From contig OX637296.1 of the NCBI GenBank assembly GCA_951799445.1, positions 2,728,001-2,792,000 on the forward strand: DNA of 64,000 nt. The letters are read 5' to 3'. This DNA comes from Pseudisothecium myosuroides. Lineage: Eukaryota > Streptophyta > Bryopsida > Hypnales > Lembophyllaceae. The position numbers and the translations under genes were made by a program. A model generated the notes under the pieces. That model was not told the DNA's origin, did no database searches, and was given only the letters and a program-made list of their open reading frames with translations. Shown piece after piece: positions 1 to 9,866 of the stretch (positions within the stretch are counted from its first letter, which is position 1; every line of letters starts with the position of its first letter).

Positions 1-690
1 GGGCGGAGTTCACCCACCCATACGAGAGATCGAGGATGTAAGTATGTGTACCATGAGGTTTTCGATGCTTTGCACCCCAAGAAAGGAAGTTTTATCAATA
101 TACACATGTGCATCATTTCTGTGTGCAGTACATCATTTCCATGCTTCTGTTAGTGTTTTGGTCCTTCACGTATGTATGAAACAATTTCAACATCGCTGCA
201 TTCGAATCAGATTTTCCTTGTGGGTCAAGGAGATAACAAGTGAAAAAGGCCTGCTTCTATCTGTGCCTTCGATTCCGTCTTGCAGATTGTGTCTATCGAC
301 ATAGTTCGTGTGATGCAAGCCTGTGTCAACGTGTTTCGCGTGAAATAGGGGCGGAGTTCACCTGCATACGAAAGATCAATTCTGTCAAGGATTTAAGTAT
401 GAGTACCATGAAGTTTCTGATACATTGCACCCCAATTCAAGAGAGGAATTACATCAATATACATTCAGTACACATCATTCCTATTTACATCGATCATTTC
501 AGTATGCATTAGCAGGGTTTTGATTCACGACAAGCAAGCTGTGCGTACTCTATGTATGATTTCGTCTCAACTTGCTGCATTTACATCTTCAGGACTATTG
601 AGTCCGAAAACAAATTAGCTAGGTGCGTGTTGCAGCTTGTGTCGATCGACATTTTTCGTGTGTTGCAGTCTGTGTCAACAGGTTTTGTGT
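1..690. repeat. 348-bp tandem duplication, two diverged units
   Basis: The opening bases (GGGCGGAGTTCACC) recur at about 349, and the two units can then be followed in parallel. Both contain AAGTATG-GTACCATGA, TTGCACCCCAA, ATCAATATACA, and near their ends a TGTCNATCGACAT block followed by TTCGTGTG and CTGTGTCAAC. Divergence is substantial (many substitutions and small indels), so the duplication is old. Short open frames in both strands are not conserved between the units, so I see no gene here. The left unit may extend beyond the window. Confidence 0.8.
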
Positions 691-964
691 GTGTGTTTAT
701 TGCTTGTGTCATCATGCGTGTCCAGTTGGCTGAACGTGGTGGAATGCAACGTGGAATGGATTTGTTTGTCTGAACTGCTGCACTGTGATTTGTGGGACTG
801 TCCATTTTCAACTGAAAGAAAGCTGGATCAGTGTTTCACCTCTGTAGCTGCTATCCAGTACTGTACTGTAGCAACATGCAATCTCTGTGACTTGGTATTG
901 TAAAGGTCTTTGTGCATAGGAAAGGCCTGTCAGCAAATGAATCTAGTCCTTATCTGCTCCTAAG

Positions 965-1038
965 TTCATTCCAAGCATCCTTAGGAACACCATGATAAGA
1001 AATTCATTCCAAGCATCCTCAGGAACACCATGATAAGA
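965..1038. repeat. 38-bp tandem repeat, two copies
   Basis: TTCATTCCAAGCATCCT followed by AGGAACACCATGATAAGA occurs at 965 and again at 1003, with one or two mismatches. It is a recent local duplication with no coding significance visible. Confidence 0.9.
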
Positions 1039-3206
1039 GCATTGCCGGGAATGTAGTTGTGGGTGCATGGTGTGCAGGTGCGTAGTGCAAAATGTGCCCC
1101 TATTTTGGGCGGTGAGTAGGTCTTGGAATTTCAAGGTCAATCACAACTTCTGCATATTTGCATATACCTTCCAAGTTCCAACTACTCACCAGCCCTTTTT
1201 TTTTTTACTTTTTGAGAAAGTGCCAAGACGGCGATCACTTAAAATTTGGTGAAACATTGTATTTCTACATTCATCCATCTTTTGGACCAAAACACTTTTC
1301 AATCATATTCATGCACTTTTTCATCCAAATTTGGCGACTTCATCCACAATTTTAGTAAAAATGAAAAATTTCTGTCGAAAAAAGATTACTTTTATCCGGC
1401 AAAATGTAGACATTTATTTTGAAATGGTGCAATCTAGCCACGTAGTGCCAAAAAAAAAAGGTTGCTACCCACCCGCAGAAGACAACCTCGAGCATTGCTA
1501 CCATTGTTGCAAAACTTCATCACACCTACGGTAGACATATCCATCATGAACCAAAGCCAAATTGAGATTCCTAGTCTTGAATACAATTTGGCCCTTTTGC
1601 ATTCTAATGTAGGGTCGTTGCAAGAAATACTTGTTGTTTTTGTCTCAAAACAACCTATTTCAATGAGTACTCTCACTTTGGGAAAAAAATAAATTTCATG
1701 AAATAAAATATGGATAAGTTATAAAGCATTAAAAATAATATGTGAAAAAATTCAAGCATAAAAGAATTTATCTCTAAAAGTTATGCACAAAAAAGAGCAA
1801 TGGAAAATGCCGAGAAAATAAACACTTTGGAATTTGATTTAAAAAATAATTAATAATAATTCAAAAAAATAAACTAAAGGAATCCATTTTTCCTAACTTG
1901 AATTCTATAAAATGGGTTGTGCACAATTAAACTAGTACTGGAATAGACAAAAATAAGAAATGACATTTGATTAGGAGGTAGGCTTGCCGTCATGCAATCT
2001 GTTCCAGATGCAAAAAAAAAATTTAAATGACTTGTATGCAACTTGTATGTAATGATAGCATCCATGCCTTTATGCAAATGACGAATTACTAAGTGTATTT
2101 AAATGGATCAACATTTGGGACTAGGTCTTCAAAGTAGGAGATGAAATTAAGAATTGTTCATCAAAGTAGAGATCCAAAGAAGCTAATGGTGACTCTGAAT
2201 CACCTGCAATGACCACTCACATCCTTCACCTTAAGGGGGAATGAGTGTTTGTAAATTTAAAGAAGAAGTTGGATCTTTCCATTGACTCAAATGGCATTTC
2301 ACATCATCTAGAAAAGGTGAATATTTTGCAACTGCAAATTCAAACTAGATCTAGATCTTTTCACTCTTATACATTAGAGCCAATTCAAGTCACTGTATAC
2401 GTTGGAGAAGTTCCTCACATCACCTCAGTGATGGAGTTAGATTGCGATGTATTATAATAGCACATTGCAAGAATCTTCCACAATTTTAATACAAAGTGCC
2501 AACCTAGCAATATGAGACTAAAAAAAAAGGCCTTGCTTCCATTGCAAAACATCACTTTGGCTCCAATGTCACTCCAAGTCTCCAACTTTGACCTACCATG
2601 GACACAAGAAAGAGCATAAGGTGGTTATCTTTGACTTTTGATTTTGTTTGGATGACATGGTGCGATGTGTAATGGAATTGCAATACTCATCAATTCTAGA
2701 TTGCTTGAGGTGTGAGAAGTTTGTACAATCCTCATAGACACAAATATGACCAAAAAAGAGACATTTCTTCTACAAGAATGTAAAGCTATGTCTCTACATT
2801 CTCCGTATTCACCACGTCGGGTTTGTTTGAGCCTACTACATTTGAACATAATGGTCCTGCAAATCCAGACCCAAAGTTGATAACTTGGAAGGGAAAGAAT
2901 ATTCAAAGGATCTCAAATGCACCAATAGCTAAACATCAAAACAAGCGGAAGAGCTCTTGAAATGTAACTAAAGAAACATTGTCAGTGTTACCATGCTACC
3001 ATTTCCAGGTCTTGGAGCCTTAATACGTCTAGAAACTAAAATTGACACTTTTTTTAAATGTGTACCGCGTTTCTATTAGCGTCCTCTCACAAGGCTCATG
3101 CCCTAGTTTTATTGACAAGGTGATGGCTGCAATTGGTGGTAAATTGTTATATATAAACTTTTGAGCATCTATATTACTTTTTCAAATATTTCTGCAAGAT
3201 AAATCT
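1039..3206. other. Gene-free AT-rich stretch
   Basis: No open frame here resembles a known protein or shows exon-like composition. A dispersed-repeat segment lies at about 1196-1350 and is related to about 35786-35970. Both begin with a T-rich run and 'AAGTGCCAA', then contain 'ACATTCATCCA' and a later 'TTGGCGA/CTGGCGATTT' block. A reverse-oriented relative lies near 51300-51490. The rest looks like old transposon debris. Confidence 0.6.
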
Positions 3207-3849
3207 TTAACCCCAAAATGCCCATGGCCTATTTTGAGCCTCTTGGAATTTGCTCTACATTGAACAAAAAGTCAACATTTTGATAAGTTGAATCAATTTT
3301 TTGGAATTGTAACCGTAGAAATTCAAACTAGACATGTTAGAGATCACATACGAAAAAAAAACACAACAATATAATTTAAGGATTGAAAGATTATAATGTT
3401 TGATCATCAGGGTGTTAAAATTATGAAAATCTTTGAGCTCTCTTTTTGTATGTCAAATCTAAAAAGTTCAAGATCAAAAAAATATGAGGTTGAAGGGCCT
3501 AACAAATATAACCCCAATCAATTTATGACTTCTCAAAATCTATTCTATAAATTTTTTAAATGGATTTCTAGTGTGATTTTTCTCCAAGATCTAGTATATT
3601 TGAGGCTCATTTCCAAGGGCCTTCAACACTACAAAAAGTCAAGATTGCAATGGGTACCTTTGCACAAAATCTTGAATAGAAAAACCATAACCATTCATTT
3701 TCAAAATCGGATTTTTGATGCTAAAACTAGACTTCAAAAAGAATCTTTCAAAAATATAAACTACTAAAAATAGCAATTTGGTAAAGTTTTATTTAACTTC
3801 AAAGTTTCTTCGACACCACATTTGGGTGCATTGGGCATTTAGGGGTTAA
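3207..3849. mobile_element. TTAA-flanked, piggyBac-like non-autonomous element (copy 1)
   Basis: The element of about 635 bp is bounded by TTAA at 3207-3210 and 3846-3849. Inside the TTAA the left end reads CCCCAAAATGCCCA and the right end, read inward on the other strand, CCCCTAAATGCCCA. The body is shared with copies at 6260-7141 and 25752-26375. An open frame at about 3396-3767 ends with N-I-N-Y and a TAA conserved in all three copies; it has no recognisable transposase motif. A TTAA target plus TIRs starting CCC is typical of piggyBac elements. Assignment to that superfamily is inference from the termini only. Confidence 0.75.
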
Positions 3850-4639
3850 GAAGAGAAGCTCATTCATGCCCTTTGCTTCAACTTTAAAGAAGTGAAGTTT
3901 CTCCTTTCTAGAGCTAGAATTCTCAAAGTGGAGAACAAAAGAGGCCCATAGTTCCAACAATACTGTAGTTGCCTTTATCAGTTTTTTAGAATATATCTTC
4001 ATATGTAGATGTGATTTGAGTGGTCTACTGAAGTCTAGTAATACAAGACATGTTCTTGAAGAATGACAAGGTTCTATAATTCTAGATTTATTAATGAATG
4101 CAAAGACTTTTAGCCCTAAACTAAATTGAAAAAAATGACATTGTTTGATGAGGTACTATTGAAGTAATATTTAGAATCTTTGAACAATTTACATCAAAAC
4201 TTTTTTGAAGTTTTCCAAATTAAACTAGACTAGATCATTTTCCACGGTTATAAGGATTTATGTTTTTTAGTCATAGGTAATAATTTTTTTTGAAAATAGT
4301 AATTTTACCTACAAATAGGCATTTATTTTTAAAATTTTAAGAAAATAATTTTAAAATTTCTAGTCTTTTTGGTATCAAGCTCTAGGTTCACAAAATCTAG
4401 GCTCAAGGCTTGTAGGCTTGCATTCCTAAGCTCACATTCTAGCATCATTGTACCTAGGAGCCAATTCCATTAGTATTCAACATTTTCAAAATAATAAGAT
4501 TTTAATAATAACTACAAACAAAGAAAGTAATATTAAAGTAGGAAGTTCATTGTGGACTACTTGGTCATTGCACATAGATACAAATTAATATTATATTAAA
4601 AAAATTGTAAAAAAATGGCAAAATAGGATTTATTTCACG

Positions 4640-4722
4640 TATTCCATCTGTTTTTGAATATTACCTGTATTCCTTTGTAAATCACAAAAAAACCCAGGTA
4701 TTATTCAGAAACAAAGGTAGTA
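4640..4722. mobile_element. Stowaway-like mini MITE (79 bp)
   Basis: TA at 4640-4641 and 4721-4722 flank a 79-bp near-hairpin. The left arm reads TTCCATCTGTTTTTGAATA and the right arm, reverse complemented, CTACCTTTGTTTCTGAATA; both continue to a TACCTG block. The arms resemble the Stowaway terminal consensus (CTCCCTCCGT followed by an AAATA block) and the TA duplication fits Tc1/mariner-type insertion. Confidence 0.7.
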
Positions 4723-5177
4723 TATTTTGGTCAACTCATTTTTGGAAAAAATGATACAATATAGGTTGTCAAAGCAAAAAATATACGGTATAGCTTCCCA
4801 TTGTGGGCCATAGGAGGGGAAACTATTCTTGCCCTTTTGGATTCTAATGTGGCTCTCTTATATCCCTACATAGTTCTAATGGAATCCAAAACCACCTCTT
4901 AGTGCACTCAAATAATGAATGAATCTATTGCCATGCCTAGAACTGCATGAATTCATAAATGGTCATTTTTCAATCCAATTCCATTTTTTCATTTCCAATT
5001 CCAAAATATTTACCGGTAGTCCCAATTGCATATTCAATGCAATAAAAACTACATTAGAATGCAACAAAATTGAATTGGATTCAAAAATAGAACTTTGAAT
5101 TGGGTTGCAATTGTTACCTTAATTCATGTGTGACCATTCATTGGCATAACATGTACAATAAGTGATGGAAAAACTTT

Positions 5178-5445
5178 TAAGGTAGAATACTCTAAAAGTG
5201 CCCCTGCTCTAAAGGAGACCTCTAATATAGAGGTACATATTGCTTTCTTCAATGTACCAACAATGTACATTTTAGTACCTACTGCATTTTAATTAAAAAA
5301 ATTTGTGACTAATTCCACAAAGGTTTTAAAAATATGAAACAACTTGGGTTTGATGCCAATTCCATTTTTCTTCCTACAAAAATTTATTGAAAATTGTTTC
5401 AAGAAGCTTCCTCCAAAATACAATGAGCTCTTAAAAAAGAATATG
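5178..5445. mobile_element. AGGTA-family MITE, degraded right end
   Basis: This starts with TA then AGGTAGAATACTCTAAAAG and carries the internal block shared with 8291-8597 ('TAGAGGTACAT', 'ACTAATTCCACAAAGGTT', 'GCCAATTCCATTTTTCTTCC', 'GAGCTCTTAAAA'). The right inverted repeat is not cleanly present, so the element is truncated or eroded. End coordinate approximate. Confidence 0.55.
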
Positions 5446-5550
5446 TCAATTCTTTACAGTAAATACTCTCTAACGGAGGCATTAAGGATGCAATTCACTT
5501 TTTTACTAAGTTAACCATTTTGACTAAGGTATTGGTAAAGTAGAAGGTGG

Positions 5551-6180
5551 TTAATCCCTAAAGTCCCATTGTTCCTATGTAGGACAAAATGGATTTTGGA
5601 TAGGCTTGTGTAACCTCAATTGCTGACATGATATTTTAAATTTTTTCTTAAAAATAAATTATCGCATTAGCTTTCCAGGAATATAATTTTTATTTCAACT
5701 GGTGCCTGAAACAAAAGTAATGCCACAATAAGCTCAAAATAGAGAGACCAATCAATGAAAAATCTACAACAATTTGAAATCATTATTAATTTTTTTTCTT
5801 GTAGATTATATTTTTAATTCATTCCATTTTAATTAGTGATGTGAAGTTATGGAGCTTCTTGTTTGCGTGCAATCATAGAATTTTTTTGAGAAAATAATAA
5901 ATTGGATTTGTTTTCTAACTCAATTTTTACAATTTCTCTCCAAAAAAAATTCTCAGAATTAAATATGTTTGCTAAAACAATCTCACTATTGGAATTAGTG
6001 TGTTTCAATTCCATCTTAGGATTACTAACGATTTAGTTTTCCTTCAACCTTGTACCAACTTCTACTTAACTAATTCTATGTAACTTTGAAAATGATGAAG
6101 TGAAGTCTCATCTTTATCATTTCAATTTGTTTTGCAATGAAAATTCATTTCACATTTTCCTTTCCATACACAGATAGCCC
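5551..6180. mobile_element. Large TTAA element, left part, homologous to 63123-64000
   Basis: This begins TTAA then TCCCTAAAGTCCCATTGTTCC and parallels the element at 63123 (TTAA then CCCCTAAAGGACCGTTGTCCC). Shared landmarks in the same order are GGAATATAATTTTT, AATAAGCTCAAA, TAGATTATATTTTT, AGTTATGGA, AACAATCTCAC and AATTCCATCT. No matching right terminus is visible before the next element at 6260, so this copy appears truncated. No coding capacity is seen. Confidence 0.6.
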
Positions 6181-6259
6181 CAGTTGCTAAGTGGGACCAT
6201 CCACCCACCCACTACCTTATCTTATTTCCATAATCATCACAACTCAAGATGATGAGTGC

Positions 6260-7141
6260 TTAACCGCTACATGCCCAAGGCCTTTTTTGAGCTTCTTGAA
6301 TTTTGCTCTAAATTGAACAAAAAGACAACATTTTGATAAGTTGTATAGTAGAACCTCTCTTAGTGCATAGTGTTGGGACTATGCACTAAGAGAGGTTTAT
6401 GCATTTGGAGAGGTGCAATAATGTTCATTGCCTAACGTGGCTTCTAACTAGAGGGCCTCCAACCACATGGCTTCTAACTACAAGGCCTCCAACCACTATT
6501 CACCAATAAAAGCTTCAAAGTACAATCTCTCTTAGTGCATATTATGCACTAACTGAGTATGCACTAAAAGAAATTCTACTATACCAATTTAAAAAAATTG
6601 TAACCGTACAAATTCAAACTAGATATGTTAGAGATCACAGAGGAAAAGAAAATACAACAATAGTAGTTAATGATTGGAAGATTAAAATGTTTAATCATGA
6701 AGGTGTTAAAACTAAGAAATTTTTCAAATCCTTTTTTCACAAGTCAAATCTCAAAAGTTGGTTACCAAAAAAATACGAGGTTAAAGGGCCTAACATGCTT
6801 AACTCCAATAAATTTACATCTTCTCAAAATCTACTCTACAATTTTTTTAAATGAATTTTTAATGCGATTTTTTCTCCAAGATGTAGTGTACTTGAGGCTC
6901 ATTTCCAAGAGTCCTCAACACTACGGAAAGTCAAGATTACAATGGGTACCCTTGTACAAAATCTTGAATAGAAAAATTATAATCAATCATTTTCAAAATC
7001 CAAATTTTGATGCTAAAACTAGACTTCTAAAAGATTTTTTCAAAAATATAAACTATTAAAAATAAAAGCTTGATTAGGTTTTATTTAACTTCAAAGTATA
7101 GTCGACACCCAAATTGGGTGCCTTGGGTACTTAGGGATTAA
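6260..7141. mobile_element. TTAA-flanked, piggyBac-like element (copy 2) with a nested insertion
   Basis: Left TTAA at 6260-6263 is followed by CCGCTACATGCCCAAGG. The right end, inverted, reads TCCCTAAGTACCCAAGG before the TTAA at 7138-7141. The body is co-linear with copies 1 and 3 except for a 236-bp pogo-like element inserted at 6346-6581. An open frame at about 6670-7059 corresponds to the frame in copy 1 and ends at the same TAA. The right TTAA is shared with the next element (7138-8073). Confidence 0.75.
6344..6583. mobile_element. pogo-like (Emigrant/Lemi-type) MITE nested in TTAA copy 2
   Basis: The 236-bp insert is flanked by TA at 6344-6345 and 6582-6583. The left end is TAGTAGAACCTCTCTTAGTG and the right end, inverted, TAGTAGAATTTCTTTTAGTG. 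An internal TGTTGGGAC follows the left arm. As I recall the family, pogo-like plant MITEs of the Emigrant/Lemi type have ends of the form CAGTAAAACCTCTATAA at TA targets, often with a GTTGGGAC block. Copies 1 and 3 of the host repeat run uninterrupted through the insertion site, which confirms a discrete insertion. Confidence 0.85.
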
Positions 7142-8073
7142 CCCCTAAAGTTCCACGACTATATTTTTACCAAAAACGCTTGAAAACTGTTGTTTTTAGT
7201 ACAAGTACCAAATTTTTGAAAAAAACCCTTTGTTTTACACACATAACCGTAGGATCTTGTAGTATGCTGTCTTGAGAACACGTGGTAAAAATTTTAGAAA
7301 TTTTTACCATATGGATTGCAAGTTCTAAACATTGAAATTCATTAAAAGCATTTTTTTGGCCCTACGAAAAACAGGGCAGCTGCACTTCACAAGCTCACTT
7401 CTCTGTGAAAAAATATCCAAAATGGTGGTGCTTCTTTGAATTATTTATCCTAAATAAGTTGGCTACATGCTTAAAATTTTCCAATCATTTGGAATTGCAC
7501 AACATATAGGGAAAAAATAGTAAGTAGAAAGAAGTCGAGACTGTTTCAAAATACAAAATTGTTAGAGTTTAATTATGGAACTGAAAGATGTCAATTACAA
7601 TGGTTGTAATGTTGTATTAAACAATCTACATCTTGTGACTTTATTTTTTTCAAAAAATATTGAAAATTGAGTGAAATAAAAGACTTCAAAGTTTATTTTA
7701 GAGTAGAAAATCCGTAACTACTCGCAAACTAAAATTCCTCATAACTTTTGACTCATTGGTCAACATGGAATGATTCAAAACTTTCTGCGTATATATATAA
7801 ATCTAAAAAACCAATTTCAAATTGTTGTTTTTCAAAAAAGTGATTTTTTCAAATCTGCTCGGCTTGCCTAGTTACAAAAAAAAAAGTAACATATTAGGCC
7901 ATAACTCTTGACTTATATTTCCAAATGTCATGAAATTTAGTGCATATTAAAGATATTCCTCGTCTCCTTCTTCTAACAAAAATTCAGCCTAAAATATGGA
8001 AATCTCTAGTCACACGTACCTGCCCAAAATTTCTATGTTGCTAAAAATAGCAAGCTGATCCTTTAGGGGTTAA
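7138..8073. mobile_element. Large TTAA-flanked element (928 bp), TIR CCCCTAAAG
   Basis: TTAA at 7138-7141 and 8070-8073 bound a 928-bp segment. It starts CCCCTAAAGTTCC and ends, inverted, CCCCTAAAGGATC. Part of the body ('CCGTAGGATCTTGTAG' at about 7250) is mirrored near 63945 ('GTAAGATCCTACGGTTAG' on the other strand), linking it to the edge element. No transposase-like frame is open, so it is probably non-autonomous. Confidence 0.7.
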
Positions 8074-8290
8074 GAGAGCCTAATATCAATTTTCCGTACA
8101 TTTATACAAGCAATAAAAAAAAATTCATAACTTATTCACATGGTGTCCACATAATGCATGCTAAAGGACATTGGATTGTCATTCACTTTCCCATAAAGTC
8201 TAATAAAAATGATTAATGTTTTATAATAATATAAGTATGCTTAGTTGCTAATAGTGTCGCATTACGGGTGCCCTTGCTTTTCCCATGGAT

Positions 8291-8597
8291 TAAGGTAATG
8301 TGCTCTTAAAGCAACCCGGCTCTAAAATCGACCTCTAACATAGAAGTACATTTTTCTTTCTTCAATGTACCCACAGTGTACATTCCAGGAGGGGGTCGCT
8401 TTTAGTGACCACTGAGTTTTAACTTCAAAAATTCATAACTAATTCCACGAAGGTTCAAAAAATATGAAACAACTTGGGTTAGATGCCAATTCCATTTTTC
8501 TTCCTACCAAAATTTACTGAAAATTGTTTCAAGGAGTTTAGCTTCCTCCCAAATGCAATCAGCTCTTAAAAGGTCGCTTTAAGAGCACATTACCTTA
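8291..8597. mobile_element. AGGTA-family MITE, complete (303 bp)
   Basis: TA at 8291-8292 and 8596-8597 flank a 303-bp element. The left terminus is AGGTAATGTGCTCTTAAAGC and the right terminus, inverted, AGGTAATGTGCTCTTAAAGC, a perfect 20-bp TIR. It is the cleanest copy of a family with relatives at 5178, 35258 (inverted), 38583 (fragment) and in the tandem array at 37160-37890. The TA target suggests Tc1/mariner-like mobilisation. Confidence 0.85.
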
Positions 8598-9866
8598 GTA
8601 GTCCACCGCTCGCTGGCAAGCGAATTCGTCCGATTCAACCGCCGCAGGCTTCTTCAAGATCTGCTCTGGCTCACCTCGCATCAATCAATCTGGATTCGAT
8701 CGCATAGACTAATTCAGATCATGCTCGCATTGTTTCACACGCAAGGATGATTCCACAGAGCATAAAAACTGATGCCACTCGGTCAATCCTATGAAATAAA
8801 ATTTCTCCGCCGTGCATCTGATGAGTTTCTGATTCAAGCCCTTTAATGTCTGCCCGCATCTATTTGACACTTCCAGCATATTACATGCTCCTCGACCACA
8901 ACGTAGTGATCTACAGTAGGATTTCACAGGATTAGGGCTTCGCTTTTCGAGACAGAGTAACGAACAGTAAGCTCTCTACTGTACTTTTTTTTCTTTTTTT
9001 TTTGGAAAACAAATGGAGATTGGACTGAGAGTTGGAAAGTTCTCTACTTTTGATATTCTTTCCGGTTTGGTTTGACCGAATCTTCTGCAACAGGGACAAC
9101 GAAGGGCACATGGGTCATGGGATTCTGATTCAGTTCATCGGCGAAGTCTTGTTGGAATTTCGATGAGCTGGCAGGTGGAAGTTCCGACTTGGCAAGCCAC
9201 GATGGCAGTCGGCAACAACAAGTGAGTGTGAGTGCCGTGGGCTTCGGAATTGTCGGTGTTGTCGAGGTGCTACGATTTGGAAAGTTTCAGTTGAATTCGT
9301 GTTAGGGTTAGGTTTAGGGTTTAGGGATGTGGGTTATTTTTTTAGCTGCGGTGTGGTCAGAGATTGCGATGCTGTCGGGCATTGGGGGTGGGCGGTGCGG
9401 AATTTGGATCGTTGCGGTGGATTCCATTTCGTTGTGATTTCTATTGAGCTTCTTGGAGTCTGGATGCTGAGTGTGCGAATATGAATATCTCCGCTTATGA
9501 CAATCTGTGCAATTTGCATAATTTGCGTTGAAGTAGGTTTTATTGAGTTTCGTATCGATTTATACGTTTTCTCCTGTTTGAATTTCTTCGCGAACTTTCG
9601 TCTCAGTAATGATTGCATTTGCATACTGTTGAGAATGAAGGCGTTGCACGCTTTGTGATAGGAAGGGGAATCTAATTGGTGCGAACTGTTTGTAAGGTGC
9701 AGGATCTTGAACAAGGACAAGAAATTGTACTCAGCGGTGTTTCCAAATTGCACGTGGATTTTGTGTTTTGTCATGAGTTTTTGAGAAATCGGATCCTGGA
9801 GGAAGATGGAGGCCGGCTATGTTGAGTTATTGTAAGGATTCATAGGGGTGAAGTGCTGCATCGGAG
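8598..9866 (+). promoter_or_regulatory. Upstream and leader region of the Mg transporter gene, with TTTAGGG motif
   Basis: This is unique-looking DNA of higher GC than the repeats to its left, consistent with the promoter and 5' leader of the gene starting at 9867. A telomere-type run lies at 9301-9327 (GTTAGGGTTAGGTTTAGGG, continuing TTTAGGG), 540 bp before the start codon. Motifs of this kind (telo-boxes) are common near plant transcription starts. A 146-codon antisense frame at 9334-9774 has no recognisable features and I do not call it. Confidence 0.45.

Noticed and set aside
9334..9774. 146-codon minus-strand frame in the Mg transporter leader
   Set aside because: It is antisense to a probable leader, shows no recognisable domain and overlaps the telomere-type motif region.
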